A DNA stretch of 53,078 nucleotides from Gammaproteobacteria bacterium (GCA_025458675.1 JALORY010000002.1:1-53078); one strand, 5' to 3'; shown: positions 40,900-50,254, numbered from the stretch's first letter. Program-made: numbers and translations. Notes: generated by a model from the sequence alone, not told the origin.

Positions 40900-42857
40900 G
40901 CGGAGGCCGTCCGGGTGGTGGCCTGGCCGCCCTGCCCCGCGGCGGCGGGGTCGGCGAAGAAACGGACGACGTCGTCGAGCTCCCGGGTGCGGCGGAACGG
41001 CGGGAGGCTGTCCACGAACACGCGCCCGTACGACTTGGACAGCAGGCGCCGGTCGCAGACGACCAGAACGCCGCGGTCGGTGACGTCGCGGATCAGCCTG
41101 CCCGCGCCCTGCTTGAGCGCGATCACGGCCTGCGGCAGCTGGTACTCGAAGAAGGGGTTGCCACCGCTGGCCCGCAGGGCGTCGATGCGCGCCTGAAGCA
41201 CCGGGTCGCCCGGCGAGGCGAAAGGCAGCTTGTCGATGATCACCACGGAGAGGGCCTCGCCCCGCACGTCGACTCCCTCCCAGAAACTCGCCGTCCCGAG
41301 CAGCACGGCATTGCCCGCCTCGCGGAAGCGGTCGAGCAATTCGGCCTTGGGCGCCGTGCCCTGGACCAGCAGGGGGTACGGGAGCTGCGCCGCCAGGAAC
41401 GCCGCGGCCTCGTTCAACGCCCGGTGGCTGGTGTAGAGGAGGAAGGCGCGGCCCCGGCTCGCCTGCAGCACGCGCACGCTGAGCTCGGCAACCGCCCGGT
41501 TGAAGCCCGGCTCGCTCGGGTCGGGCAGGCCCGTGGGCAGCAGCCACAGCGCCTGGGTGGCGTAGTCGAAGGGACTGTCCCAGCGCTCGGTGCGCGCCTC
41601 GTCGATGCCGAGTCGCTGCCGGAAGTGGCCGTAGTCGCCGCCGACCGCGAGCGTCGCCGACGTGAAGACCCAGGTCCCGCGCCGCCGGGAGAGCTGCGTG
41701 CGGAACGTCTCCGAGATGTCGAGCGGCGTGCGGTTCAGGCGGAAGCCCGTCTGGAACGTCTCGAGCCAGCGGATCTCGCCCGCCCCCTCCTCTGCCGCAC
41801 GGAAAACGGTGAGCTCGCGGCCGAGCGTCTGGGCCCGGGCGAGACAGTTGTCGAGGCCCTTGCCGCGCCCGCCGGCGGCGTCGAGCCGCGCCGCGAGCTC
41901 CGCCAGGGCCTCGCTCAGCCGCGAGGAGGCGGCGACGACGGCGGGGGCGGCAGCAACCTCGGCCCAGGCCGAGCGCCGCGCCTCGACCCCGAAGGCCAGG
42001 CGCAGGTCCCGCACCGCGCGACCGACCGGGTCTGCCGCGGCGGCGAGGTTGGTCGGGTCGCACGCCTCGCGCCGCGCCTCGACCTCGACATCACGCGCGA
42101 GGTCGAGCAGCTGCCGCGCGGTCACGCTGCGGCCGAAGAAGTCGCTCGCCGTGTCGGGCAGCTGGTGCGCCTCGTCGACGATGTAGCAGTCGGCGGTCGG
42201 CAGCAGCTCGCCGAACCCGTCGTCGCGCAGGGCGAAGTCGGCGCACAGCAGGTGGTGGTTGACGATGACGACGTCCGCGGCCTGCGCCTGACGGCGCGCC
42301 TCGACGAGGTGGCAGCGGTCGTGGCTCGGGCACTCCTGACCGAGGCAGTTGTCGGCGGTCGAGGTGACCAGCGGCCACACCGGGGCGTCCTCCGGGATGT
42401 CGACCAGCTCCGCGATGTCGCCGCGCTCGGTGCGGGCCGCCCAGCCACGCACCCGGGACAGCAGGTCGGCGAGCTCCCGCGAGCGGTGCCGCCCGTCCAT
42501 CCAGGCGCCCTCCAGCCGGTGCTGGCAGAGGTAGTTGGCTCGCCCCTTGAGGACGGCGACGGCGCTCGGGGTGCCGAGCACGTCGCGCACGCGCGGCACG
42601 TCGCGCTGGTAGAGCTGATCCTGCAGGTTGCGCGTGCCCGTGGAGACGACGACCTTGCGCCCGGACAGGAGCGCCGGAACGAGGTAGGCGAAGGTCTTGC
42701 CGGTGCCCGTGCCCGCCTCGCAGATCAGGATCCCGCCCTCCTCGAGCGCCTCGGCGACGGCCCGGGCCATCGCGTGCTGCGCGGGCCGATGCGCGAAGCC
42801 CTCTACCCGGCGCGCGAGCAGACCACCCGGGCCGAGATAATCGGCGATGGGCAGCAT
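40896..42857 (-). CDS. yoaA: DinG/YoaA-type ATP-dependent DNA helicase with 4Fe-4S motif
   Basis: Predicted 653 residues from ATG 42857. XPD-like superfamily 2 helicase: Walker A EAGTGTGKT at 47-55, DEAH at 228-231, SAT-like FTSATLAVGGDYGHF, and motif VI QGAGRLIR near 590. Four cysteines between motif I and II (C111, C171, C176, C182) fit the iron-sulfur cluster of this family. It unwinds 5' to 3' and is linked to repair of damaged forks. Neighbour tsaB matches the yoaA locus; dinG is the alternative name. It is in a minus-strand run with the DUF gene three bases upstream and tsaB overlapping. Confidence 0.93.
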   Translation of the reverse strand: MLPIADYLGPGGLLARRVEGFAHRPAQHAMARAVAEALEEGGILICEAGTGTGKTFAYLVPALLSGRKVVVSTGTRNLQDQLYQRDVPRVRDVLGTPSAVAVLKGRANYLCQHRLEGAWMDGRHRSRELADLLSRVRGWAARTERGDIAELVDIPEDAPVWPLVTSTADNCLGQECPSHDRCHLVEARRQAQAADVVIVNHHLLCADFALRDDGFGELLPTADCYIVDEAHQLPDTASDFFGRSVTARQLLDLARDVEVEARREACDPTNLAAAADPVGRAVRDLRLAFGVEARRSAWAEVAAAPAVVAASSRLSEALAELAARLDAAGGRGKGLDNCLARAQTLGRELTVFRAAEEGAGEIRWLETFQTGFRLNRTPLDISETFRTQLSRRRGTWVFTSATLAVGGDYGHFRQRLGIDEARTERWDSPFDYATQALWLLPTGLPDPSEPGFNRAVAELSVRVLQASRGRAFLLYTSHRALNEAAAFLAAQLPYPLLVQGTAPKAELLDRFREAGNAVLLGTASFWEGVDVRGEALSVVIIDKLPFASPGDPVLQARIDALRASGGNPFFEYQLPQAVIALKQGAGRLIRDVTDRGVLVVCDRRLLSKSYGRVFVDSLPPFRRTRELDDVVRFFADPAAAGQGGQATTRTASA

Positions 42858-42859
42858 CG

Positions 42860-43360
42860 TCAACCCGCCTGGTCCGCCCAGACCTCCGCGTCCCGGCCGC
42901 CGACGCGGTCCCAGAGCAGGCGGCCGATGATCTTGAAGCGGGCCACGGAGAGCGCGCCCTTGCGCGCCTTGCGGCTCCCCGACTGCTCCGCATACTCCTC
43001 GAGGTCGGCGCGCTCCGCCTCGTAGATCTCGTAAGGCTCGTAGCTCTCGTCCATCAGCACGAGCAGGACGCTGTCCCACTCCTGCCCCATCTTGAGCTGG
43101 CCGACGCGCTGACCACCGCGCTCCTCGTCGAAGATCGTCCGCGCCTTGATCTGAATGCGCTTGCCGGCGCGCGCCGGGTCGACCGCGTCGTAGCCCGCCT
43201 CCTCGCCCGGCGGGCGCGGCACGAGGCCGAGCAGCCGCATCGCGTCGAACTCGGCGATCTCGGTGCTGATCCCTGGCAGCGGCTTGCCCATCGTGCGACG
43301 GTACTCGGCCGCGAGCTGGCGGGCCTGGGCGATCAGCTTCTCCTGGGCGTAGATGCTCAC
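42860..43360 (-). CDS. Conserved hypothetical, PD-(D/E)XK-like
   Basis: Predicted 166 residues from GTG 43360 (GAGG five bases upstream). The N-terminus is helical (MSIYAQEKLIAQARQLAAEYR). The middle reads ISTEIAEFDAMRLLGLV and AGYDAV...GKRIQIKARTIFDE, where D and QIKAR could be the D...(E/Q)xK core of a restriction-endonuclease-like fold. Then WDSVLLVLMDESYEPYEIYEAERADL and a basic ARKGALSVARFKIIG end. No catalytic proof; the fold call is inference. It lies three bases before the dinG/yoaA start, so a DNA-linked job is plausible. Confidence 0.75.
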   Translation of the reverse strand: MSIYAQEKLIAQARQLAAEYRRTMGKPLPGISTEIAEFDAMRLLGLVPRPPGEEAGYDAVDPARAGKRIQIKARTIFDEERGGQRVGQLKMGQEWDSVLLVLMDESYEPYEIYEAERADLEEYAEQSGSRKARKGALSVARFKIIGRLLWDRVGGRDAEVWADQAG

Positions 43361-43403
43361 CGGCCTCGGGCACTCTCGGCGGCGCGACCCGGCGCCGGCG
43401 GGC

Positions 43404-44030
43404 TCAACGGCCCGACCGTGCGATGAGGGCGTCGTTGTCGCGCTTGATGGTCTCGTCGCCTCCGGCGAAGGCGTTCGACTTGGCGGCGAGCTCTGCCGCC
43501 AGGCCGCCATTACCCTGCTTCGCGCGCACGTGCGCGAGGCGGTTCCAGACGTACGCGTTCTCGGGCTCGATGCGCAGCGCCCGCTCCAGGGTGGCCGCGG
43601 CACCCGTGAGGTCGCCGGAGGAGCGCTGGAGATCTGCCTGCTGCAGCAGGGTCTTGACCGCCTTGCTCGTGCCCGCCGGCGTTGCCAGAGCCACGGTCTC
43701 GGTCCCGCCGCGCGGCGGACTCGTCTTCGGGACTGCGGCGGTACCGGGGGCCGCAGCCGCCGGGGCCGCGGCGCCGGCGACCGTCTCGGGCGGGACGCGC
43801 TGGAACCCGATGGGCTGCGCGCCTTCCTGCTGGATCGGCTGCACCTTCGGCGGCTCGAGCGGCGTGACCGCAACGTCGCCGCCGGCGGTCTTCTGGGTGG
43901 TCGTCGCCGGCCCCGCAGCGGAGCCGCCGGGACCGATGATCGGTGCCGGCGGCCCCTGCCGCACGGCCGGTGAGCAGGCGGCCACCGCCAGGGCGAGGCC
44001 AAGCATCGCGAGCGGGAGATAGGTCTTCAT
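43404..44030 (-). CDS. Lipoprotein with TPR-like C-terminus
   Basis: Predicted 208 residues from ATG 44030, overlapping the PBP1b stop by ATGA. Lipobox LAVAAC with Cys19. Residues about 20-120 are Ala/Pro/Thr/Gln-rich linker (PVRQGPPAPIIGPGGSAAG-like). Residues about 125-195 form a TPR pair (LQQADLQRSSGDLTGAAATLERALRIEPENAYVWNRLAHVRAKQG). It looks like a PBP1b partner: in E. coli the outer membrane lipoprotein LpoB activates PBP1b and its relative LpoA has a TPR domain. A similar role here is inference from the overlap and topology. Confidence 0.86.
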   Translation of the reverse strand: MKTYLPLAMLGLALAVAACSPAVRQGPPAPIIGPGGSAAGPATTTQKTAGGDVAVTPLEPPKVQPIQQEGAQPIGFQRVPPETVAGAAAPAAAAPGTAAVPKTSPPRGGTETVALATPAGTSKAVKTLLQQADLQRSSGDLTGAAATLERALRIEPENAYVWNRLAHVRAKQGNGGLAAELAAKSNAFAGGDETIKRDNDALIARSGR

Positions 44031-46396
44031 CGCACCAGGCTCTTGAAGAATCGCGTGATGGGATCGTCCTGCTGGGACTGCGGCGATCGCGGGCCCGGCG
44101 TGGGATCGTCGGTGGCCGCCGCGACCGGCGCAGCACCGCAGCCCTGCGCGGGTCCCGGCACGTAGCCCTTGACGAAGGCCATGCGCTCCGAGTCGCCGCC
44201 GCAGCGCGCCCAGTCGATCGCGACGCTGTCCGGCGGCGCCAGCGCGAGGCGCGCCGGCTTCACTTCCTTCATCAGCTCGCCCCACACGCGAAGCGCGCCC
44301 GCGGCACCGCTGAGGCCGGTCGGCTTGTTGTCGTCCCGTCCCACCCAGGCGACGGCCACCATATCACCCGTAAACGCGGCAAACCAACTGTCGCGCAGGC
44401 CGTCGGTGGTGCCCGTCTTGCCGGCCACGCCGACGTCCGCCGGGACGAAGCCGGCGAGCGGCCGGCCGGTGCCGCTGCGCACGACCTCCTGCATCGCCGT
44501 GGCGAGCAGGTAGACCGGCCCGGCCTCCACGGCGCGCTGCACGGTGAGCGGGTAGCGCTGCAGCGGACGGGCATGCTCGTCGAGCACTTCGCGGATGGTC
44601 CGCAGTGGCGTGCGGAAGCCGCCCGCCGCGAGCGCCTGGTAGACCTGGGTCACCTCGACCGGGGAGAGCGACACCGACCCGAGCAGCATCGAGGGGACCA
44701 CGTCCATCGCCCGCTCGACGCCCAGGGCCCGCAGCGTCCGGGCGACGCGCTCGACCCCGACTTCCATGCCGAGGCGGACGGTGGCGAGGTTGTACGACTG
44801 CGCGAGGGCGGTCGTGAGCGACACCGTGCCGTGCGCGCGTTTGTCGTAGTTCTCCGGGGCCCAGACGTCTCCCGGCACCTTGATGCGCACCGGCTCGTCG
44901 TCGAGGGGCGTCAGCAGGCAGTAGCGCTCCGGCATGGCGAGCGCGGCGAGGTATACGGCAGGCTTCACCAGCGAGCCGATGGGCCGCACCGCGTCGAGCG
45001 CGCGGTTGAAACCGCGGTACTGCGCGTCGCGCCCCCCCACCACGGCGAGGACCTCCCCGCCCTGCGGGCTCGCGACGACCAGCGCGCCCTCGAGCGTGTC
45101 GGGCGGTAGCTTGCGCTCCTTCTCGATCTGCGCGAGCCGGTTCGCCACCGCCTGCTGCGCCCGGTCCTGCACCCAGGGGTCGAGCGTGGTGTAGATCCGC
45201 AGCCCGACCGAGGTGAGGTCCTCCTCGCGGTAGTCGCGGCGCAGTTGCCGCCGGACGAGGTCGACGAACGCCGGATAGGCAGCGGAGCTGCCCTTGCCGC
45301 GCGGCGCGACGCCGAGGTCGGCCGCCTTCGCCGCGGCGGCCTGCTGCTCGGTGATGAAGCCCTCCTCCTGCATCATGTCGAGCACGAGGTCCCGGCGCTT
45401 CTTCGCCCGCTCCGGGTGCCGACGGGGGTCGTACACCGACGGGCCGCGCACCATGCCGGCGAGCAGCGCGGCCTGCGGCAGGTCGACCTCGGCGAGCGGC
45501 CGGTTCAGAAAGTAGAAGGAGGCGAGCCCGAAGCCGTGGATGGCGCGCTCGCCGTCCTGTCCGAGGTAGATCTCGTTCGCGTACGCCTCGAGGATCTCGT
45601 CCTTCTCGTAACGCGCCTCGAGGATCACCGCCATGAGCGCCTCGTTCAGCTTGCGCGTCAGCGTCCGCTCCTCGGTGAGGAAGAAGTTCTTGACCAGCTG
45701 CTGCGTGAGCGTGCTGCCGCCCTGCACGACGCGACCGGCGCGCAGGTTGGCAAAGGAGGCGCGCACCAGGGCCTTGGGGTCGAGCCCGAAGTGCGAGTAG
45801 AAATCGCGGTCCTCCACTGCCATCAGCGCCTGGACGAGCGCCTTGGGCATCTCGTCGCGCCGCACCAGCACGCGGTCCTCGTGGTGCGACGGGTAGATGC
45901 TGCCGATGAGCGGCGCCTCGAGGCGGAAGATCGGCACCTCGGCGCCGGTTCGCCCGTCGGTGATCTGCTCGACGCCCCCGGGGCCGATGCGCACCTCGAC
46001 GAGCCGGCTCGGCTCGGCGGCGTCCCAGAACTGGAAGGGCCGCGTGCTGAACTGGTAGCGGTTGCCAGCCTGCGACCAGGTCGCAGGCTCGGCGGCCTTC
46101 GCGATCCTGCGGTAGCCGAGGCGTTCGAGCTCCGTCGCGAGCTGCTCGGGCCGCACCGGGGCGCCGGCCCAGAGCTCCATGGGACGGCCGTAGACCCGCG
46201 CCGGCACGGCCCAGCGCTTGCCCTCGAACTTCACCTTGACGATGTCCGCGAGGTGCATCGAGTAGAGCCAGAGCGCGCCGCCGCCGCCGAGGGCGACAAG
46301 CGCCGCGAGCAGGAGGAGCGGACGGCCCCAGCCGCCGCGCGCCCGCCGCGACTTGCGGGGGCTGCGCCTCGGGGAACTACGACGGCCGGCAGGCAT
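44027..46396 (-). CDS. mrcB: Class A penicillin-binding protein 1b
   Basis: Predicted 789 residues from ATG 46396; the GTG at 46444 lies upstream of the predicted -10 and is unlikely. Basic N-terminus, one membrane helix (about 28-50), UB2H-like domain (RYQFSTRPFQFWD), glycosyltransferase motifs EDRDFYSHFGLDP, GGSTLTQQLVKNFFLTEERTLTRK and ARYEKDEILEAYANEIYLGQ, then transpeptidase SxxK in RPIGSLVKP, SYN in AQSYNLATV, and KTG in AGKTGTTDGLRDSWFA. It polymerises and cross-links peptidoglycan. The start has no Shine-Dalgarno. It is followed by the lipoprotein gene with a four-base overlap. Confidence 0.95.
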   Translation of the reverse strand: MPAGRRSSPRRSPRKSRRARGGWGRPLLLLAALVALGGGGALWLYSMHLADIVKVKFEGKRWAVPARVYGRPMELWAGAPVRPEQLATELERLGYRRIAKAAEPATWSQAGNRYQFSTRPFQFWDAAEPSRLVEVRIGPGGVEQITDGRTGAEVPIFRLEAPLIGSIYPSHHEDRVLVRRDEMPKALVQALMAVEDRDFYSHFGLDPKALVRASFANLRAGRVVQGGSTLTQQLVKNFFLTEERTLTRKLNEALMAVILEARYEKDEILEAYANEIYLGQDGERAIHGFGLASFYFLNRPLAEVDLPQAALLAGMVRGPSVYDPRRHPERAKKRRDLVLDMMQEEGFITEQQAAAAKAADLGVAPRGKGSSAAYPAFVDLVRRQLRRDYREEDLTSVGLRIYTTLDPWVQDRAQQAVANRLAQIEKERKLPPDTLEGALVVASPQGGEVLAVVGGRDAQYRGFNRALDAVRPIGSLVKPAVYLAALAMPERYCLLTPLDDEPVRIKVPGDVWAPENYDKRAHGTVSLTTALAQSYNLATVRLGMEVGVERVARTLRALGVERAMDVVPSMLLGSVSLSPVEVTQVYQALAAGGFRTPLRTIREVLDEHARPLQRYPLTVQRAVEAGPVYLLATAMQEVVRSGTGRPLAGFVPADVGVAGKTGTTDGLRDSWFAAFTGDMVAVAWVGRDDNKPTGLSGAAGALRVWGELMKEVKPARLALAPPDSVAIDWARCGGDSERMAFVKGYVPGPAQGCGAAPVAAATDDPTPGPRSPQSQQDDPITRFFKSLVR

Positions 46397-46434
46397 GGGA
46401 GAGAGGGGCGCGGGAGGCGGTGAGCTGAGCCGCC

Positions 46435-46443
46435 ACGCTAGCA
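46435..46443 (-). promoter_or_regulatory. Extended -10 before mrcB
   Basis: The minus strand reads TGCTAGCGT, a TGn extended -10. The start is about 46428, 32 bases before ATG 46396, which excludes the upstream GTG at 46444 as initiator. Confidence 0.4.
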
Positions 46444-46459
46444 CAGCGCGCAGGCGTCA

Positions 46460-47236
46460 TCACGACTTGAGGCCGATGCCGCGATCCAGGAGCCACAGGG
46501 CGAAGCCGCCGAGCGCGACGATGAACGCGACGATGAGGCCGAACGCGAGCCCGAGGTCGATGTCCGTCACGCCGAGCAGTCCGTAGCGGAAGGCATTGAT
46601 CATGTAGAGCACGGGGTTGGCGAACGACACGCGCTGCCAGACCTCGGGCAGCAGGCTCACCGAGTAGAACACGCCGCCCAGGTAGGTGAGCGGCGTGAGC
46701 ACGAAAGTCGGGATCACCGAGATGTCGTCGAAGCTGTTCGCGAACACGGCGTTCACGAAGCCGGCCGTCGCGAACAGCATCGAGGTGAGCAAGAACACCG
46801 CGACGGTCACGGCGTAACTGTGGACCGCGAAGTCGGTGAAGAACGACGCGACCACGGTCACCGCCGTCCCGACGACGAGGCCGCGCACGACGCCACCCGC
46901 CACGTAGCCGCCGAGGATGACGGCATTCGGCACCGGCGAGATCAGGAGCTCCTCGACGTGCCGCTGGAACTTGGCGTTGTAGAAGCTGGACACGACGTTC
47001 GCGTAGCTGTTCGAGATCACCGACATGAGGATCAGGCCCGGGACGATGAAGTCGATGTACGGGTGCCCGTCCATCTCGCCGAGCCGGCTGCCGATCAGGC
47101 GGCCGAAGATCACGAAGTAGAGGGCCGTCGTGACCATCGGCGGCAGCACGGTCTGGAGCCAGATGCGCGAGAAGCGCAGGATCTCCTTCGTGAGAATCGT
47201 GCGGAAGGCGTGGGCAGAAAGGCGCCAGCGGCTCAC
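46460..47236 (-). CDS. yadH: ABC-2 type transport permease (YadH-like)
   Basis: Predicted 258 residues from GTG 47236, overlapping the ATPase stop by GTGA. Six membrane helices with the ABC-2 signature in the C-terminal half (SFANPVLYMINAFRYGLLG near residue 210). N-terminal amphipathic MSRWRLSAHAFRTILTKEILRF is typical of this group. It forms the membrane pair of an exporter with the next gene upstream. Substrate unknown; YadGH-like systems are poorly characterised. Confidence 0.92.
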   Translation of the reverse strand: MSRWRLSAHAFRTILTKEILRFSRIWLQTVLPPMVTTALYFVIFGRLIGSRLGEMDGHPYIDFIVPGLILMSVISNSYANVVSSFYNAKFQRHVEELLISPVPNAVILGGYVAGGVVRGLVVGTAVTVVASFFTDFAVHSYAVTVAVFLLTSMLFATAGFVNAVFANSFDDISVIPTFVLTPLTYLGGVFYSVSLLPEVWQRVSFANPVLYMINAFRYGLLGVTDIDLGLAFGLIVAFIVALGGFALWLLDRGIGLKS

Positions 47237-48171
47237 TGGGCCCCGCCCTGCGCCTGGCGGCCGCGATCGACCATGTCGATGAAGAACTGCTCGAGACGGT
47301 TCTGCTTGTTGCGCAGGCTCGACACCTCGATGCCGCAGCGCGCGAGTCCGTCGAAGAGCCCGCTGACGGTCCGGCCGCGCGGGACCACGACCTCGAGGGT
47401 GGTCTCGTCCAGCCGGCGCAACTCGTACCCCGGCAGCGCGGGGACGTAACGGAGCGGCTCGCGAAGGTCGAGCACGAACGACTCGGTGTGCAGCTTCTCC
47501 AGCAGCGCGCCGATGCTCGCGTTCTCCACGATCTCGCCGTGGTTGATGATCGCGACCTGCCGGCAGAGTCTCTCCGCCTCCTCCAGGTAGTGCGTCGTGA
47601 GGATGATGGTCGTGCCCTGCCGGTTGGTCTCCCGCAGAAAATCCCACATCGCGCGGCGGATCTCGATGTCGACGCCCGCCGTCGGCTCGTCCAGGATCAG
47701 CAGGCGCGGCCGGTGCACCAGGGCGCGCGCGATCATCAGCCGGCGCTTCATGCCGCCCGAGAGCGTGCGCGCCATGACGGTTCGCCGGTCCCACAGGTCA
47801 AGCTGGCGCAGCACGGCCTCGGCGCGAACCCACGCCTCGCGCCGTGGCACGCCGTAATACCCTGCCTGGTTCACGACGATCTCGGCAACGGGCTCGAACT
47901 GATTGAAGTTGAACTCCTGCGGCACGAGACCGATGCACGCCTTCACCCCGCCCGGATCGCGGTCGAGGTCGTGGCCGAAGACGTGGACCTCGCCGCCGGT
48001 CTTTCGGACCAGCGAGGCGACGATGCCGATCGCGGTCGACTTGCCGGCGCCGTTCGGGCCGAGGAGCGCGCAGAACTCGCCTTCCGCCACGTCGAGGTCG
48101 ATGCCCTTCAGGGCCTCGACGCCGCTGCGGTAGGTCTTGCGCAGGTTGTGGAGGGAAAGCGCGGGGGGCAT
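47233..48171 (-). CDS. yadG: ABC transporter ATP-binding protein (YadG-like)
   Basis: Predicted 312 residues. Walker A GPNGAGKST at 38-46, Q-loop GLVPQEFNFNQF, signature LSGGMKRR near 143, Walker B LLILDEPTAGVD near 162 and switch His in LTTHYLEEAERL. C-terminal extension after residue about 235 (REPLRYVPALPGYELRRL) is the usual drug/ABC-2 tail. Pairs with the YadH-like permease as a two-gene exporter. Divergent spacing of 83 bases to the methyltransferase on the same strand, so separate transcription is possible. Confidence 0.95.
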   Translation of the reverse strand: MPPALSLHNLRKTYRSGVEALKGIDLDVAEGEFCALLGPNGAGKSTAIGIVASLVRKTGGEVHVFGHDLDRDPGGVKACIGLVPQEFNFNQFEPVAEIVVNQAGYYGVPRREAWVRAEAVLRQLDLWDRRTVMARTLSGGMKRRLMIARALVHRPRLLILDEPTAGVDIEIRRAMWDFLRETNRQGTTIILTTHYLEEAERLCRQVAIINHGEIVENASIGALLEKLHTESFVLDLREPLRYVPALPGYELRRLDETTLEVVVPRGRTVSGLFDGLARCGIEVSSLRNKQNRLEQFFIDMVDRGRQAQGGAQ

Positions 48172-48254
48172 GGTCGACGAGCGCCTGCAGCGAGGCGCGA
48201 CATGGTATCGACCGGGACCCCCGCCGTCACGGTTGACGTGCGTCGCACCCCCGA

Positions 48255-48851
48255 TCAATCCATCTTCTGCGCCACGAGACAGGCGACGTCCCGCAGGCCG
48301 CGTGCCGTGTCGCCGAGCGAGCCCTCCTCCCGGTACGCCCGGACGACGAAGCCTGCGAACCAGCCGAGCAGCTCGTTGGGCGCGAGACGCCATTCCGGGG
48401 TCGCGGGGCCGCGCATAGACACTGCCTCGCGGGTGAAGGTCTGGTAGAGGACGAGACCGCCGGGCCGCACCGCAGCGCACAGGGCAGGCATCAGCGTGCG
48501 CTCGAGAAAGTGCGTCACCACCAGGACGTCGCAGGACTCGGGCGCGGGCGGCTGCGCGACGACGTCGCGCACTGCCGCCCTGACCCGCAGTCCGCGCACG
48601 GCGGCGGTCTGCTCGAGGCGCGCGATCGCGACCGGCGAGAAGTCCCAGGCCTCGACGGTGAGCGCCGTGTGCCCCGCGAGCCACAGCGCGTTGGCACCGC
48701 GTCCGCAGGCCAGATCGAGCGCCGCGCCGCGCGCCGGCAGGAGGTGCGCGTTGCGCAGCAGGACCTCGGCCGGCGCGCCGGTGTCTGGCGCTTCGGCATG
48801 CCGGCGGTTCCAGCGCTCGCGCTGGCCCTCGTCGACGCCCGGCTCAGCCAT
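48255..48851 (-). CDS. SAM-dependent methyltransferase
   Basis: Predicted 198 residues. Class I Rossmann fold: RWNRRHAEAP start, glycine motif I ALDLACGRGANALWLA near residue 45, acidic motif in VEAWDFSPVAI near 67, post-motif SCDVLVVTHFL and VRPGGLVLYQTF. This small thiopurine/tellurite-resistance-like (TehB-like) subgroup has undefined substrates. It overlaps metZ by eight bases, so the two share a transcript. Confidence 0.88.
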   Translation of the reverse strand: MAEPGVDEGQRERWNRRHAEAPDTGAPAEVLLRNAHLLPARGAALDLACGRGANALWLAGHTALTVEAWDFSPVAIARLEQTAAVRGLRVRAAVRDVVAQPPAPESCDVLVVTHFLERTLMPALCAAVRPGGLVLYQTFTREAVSMRGPATPEWRLAPNELLGWFAGFVVRAYREEGSLGDTARGLRDVACLVAQKMD

Positions 48852-50037
48852 GCAAGGTCGCGAGCCCGCGGGCGAGGTCGGCCTGGATGTCCGCGATGCC
48901 CTCGAGCCCCACGGCGATCCGGATCAGTCCCTCGCCGATGCCGGCCCGCGCACGGTCCTCCGGACTCAGGCGCCCGTGCGTCGTCGTGGCCGGATGCGTG
49001 ATCGTGGTGCGCACATCGCCGAGGTTCGCGGTGATCGACAGCATCCGGGTCGCGTCGATCACGCGCCAGGCCGCCTCGCGCCCGCCCTCCACCTCGAACG
49101 CCACGATCCCGCCGGCCGCGGACTGCTGGCGCTCGGCAAGTCTCTTCTGCGGGTGCGAATCGAGCCCTGGGTAGTGGACGCGCGCGACGCCCCGCTGTCC
49201 CTCCAGCCAACGGGCCAGCGCGAGCGCCCCGCGGCAGTGCTCGCGCATCCGCAGGTCCAGCGTCTCGAGCCCCTTGAGGAACACCCACGCGTTGAACGGG
49301 CTCAGCGAAGGTCCCGCCGTGCGGATGACGCCGAAGACGTCCTCTCCGACCCGCTTGCGGTCACCCACCACCGCCCCGCCGATGCAGCGGCCCTGCCCGT
49401 CCAGATATTTCGTCGCGGAGTGGATCACCAGGTCGGCGCCGAGCTCGAGCGGGCGCTGCAGCGCCGGGGTGCAGAAGCAGTTGTCGACGGCGAGCAGCGC
49501 TCCGTGCCGGTGCGCCAGATCGGCCAGCGCGGCGATGTCGCCGAGCTCGATCAGCGGGTTGGAGGGTGTCTCGAGGAACAGGAGACGCGTCGCCGGCGTG
49601 ATCGCCGCCGCCCACGCCGCCGCGTCCGCGAGGTCGACGTAGGTGACATCGATACCGAATTTGCTCAGATACCTGTCGAACAGAATCACCGTGCTTCCGA
49701 AGACGCTGCGCGAGCACACCACGTGGTCGCCGGACGCCAGCAACCCCATGCAGGTCGCGAGGATCGCCGCCATGCCGCTCGCGGTCGCGACGCACGACTC
49801 GCCCCCCTCCAGTGCCGCGAGTCGCGTCTCGAAGGCGCGGACGGTCGGGTTGGTGAAGCGCGAATAGATGTTGCCCGGCTCGGCCCCCGAGAAGCGGGCG
49901 GCCGCCTCGGCCGCATTCCGGAAGACGTAGCTCGACGTCAGGAACAGCGGCTCCGAGTGTTCGCCTTCCGGCGTGCGGCACGGCCCCACGCGCACGGCGC
50001 GCGTGCGGAAGTCCCAGTCGTCCCCGTCGATCGCCAT
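48844..50037 (-). CDS. metZ: O-succinylhomoserine sulfhydrylase
   Basis: Predicted 397 residues, family length. PLP enzyme of the Cys/Met metabolism group: EPLFLTSSYVFRNAAEAAARFSG, NIYSRFTNPTVRAFE, SGMAAILATCMGLL, LLAVDNCFCTPALQRPLELGADLV and Schiff-base Lys210 in HSATKYLDGQGR. C-terminal ANLGDVRTTITHPATTTH. MetZ makes homocysteine from O-succinylhomoserine and sulfide, direct sulfhydrylation rather than transsulfuration. It is divergent from the pentaheme cytochrome across a 345-base region. Confidence 0.95.
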   Translation of the reverse strand: MAIDGDDWDFRTRAVRVGPCRTPEGEHSEPLFLTSSYVFRNAAEAAARFSGAEPGNIYSRFTNPTVRAFETRLAALEGGESCVATASGMAAILATCMGLLASGDHVVCSRSVFGSTVILFDRYLSKFGIDVTYVDLADAAAWAAAITPATRLLFLETPSNPLIELGDIAALADLAHRHGALLAVDNCFCTPALQRPLELGADLVIHSATKYLDGQGRCIGGAVVGDRKRVGEDVFGVIRTAGPSLSPFNAWVFLKGLETLDLRMREHCRGALALARWLEGQRGVARVHYPGLDSHPQKRLAERQQSAAGGIVAFEVEGGREAAWRVIDATRMLSITANLGDVRTTITHPATTTHGRLSPEDRARAGIGEGLIRIAVGLEGIADIQADLARGLATLHG

Positions 50038-50194
50038 GCCGTGTGCTCCCCGGCCACGCGGCCGCCGCAGACAGAAGCGCGATTAGCTACCAAACCCTTT
50101 CCCATCGCAACCGCACGCCCGCCCCCGGCCGCGGCCGCGCAGCGGCCGACCATCAGTATCTGGCGATCTGTTTAACGCACGACGTCCCAGGGAA

Positions 50195-50209
50195 TTGACG
50201 TTTTATCAA
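50195..50209 (+). promoter_or_regulatory. TTGA-N7-TCAA palindrome (FNR/CRP-like, one base long)
   Basis: TTGACGTTTTATCAA has the two half-sites of an FNR-type box but with seven rather than six intervening bases. It may be an imperfect site or chance. Confidence 0.35.
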
Positions 50210-50254
50210 TGCGTTATTCGCAGACGGCAACGCATATTTCCCTTCGAGCGCACG

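Noticed and set aside
50195-50209. Perfect FNR box at 50195
   Set aside because: Half-site spacing is one base too long for the consensus; kept only as a low-confidence site.
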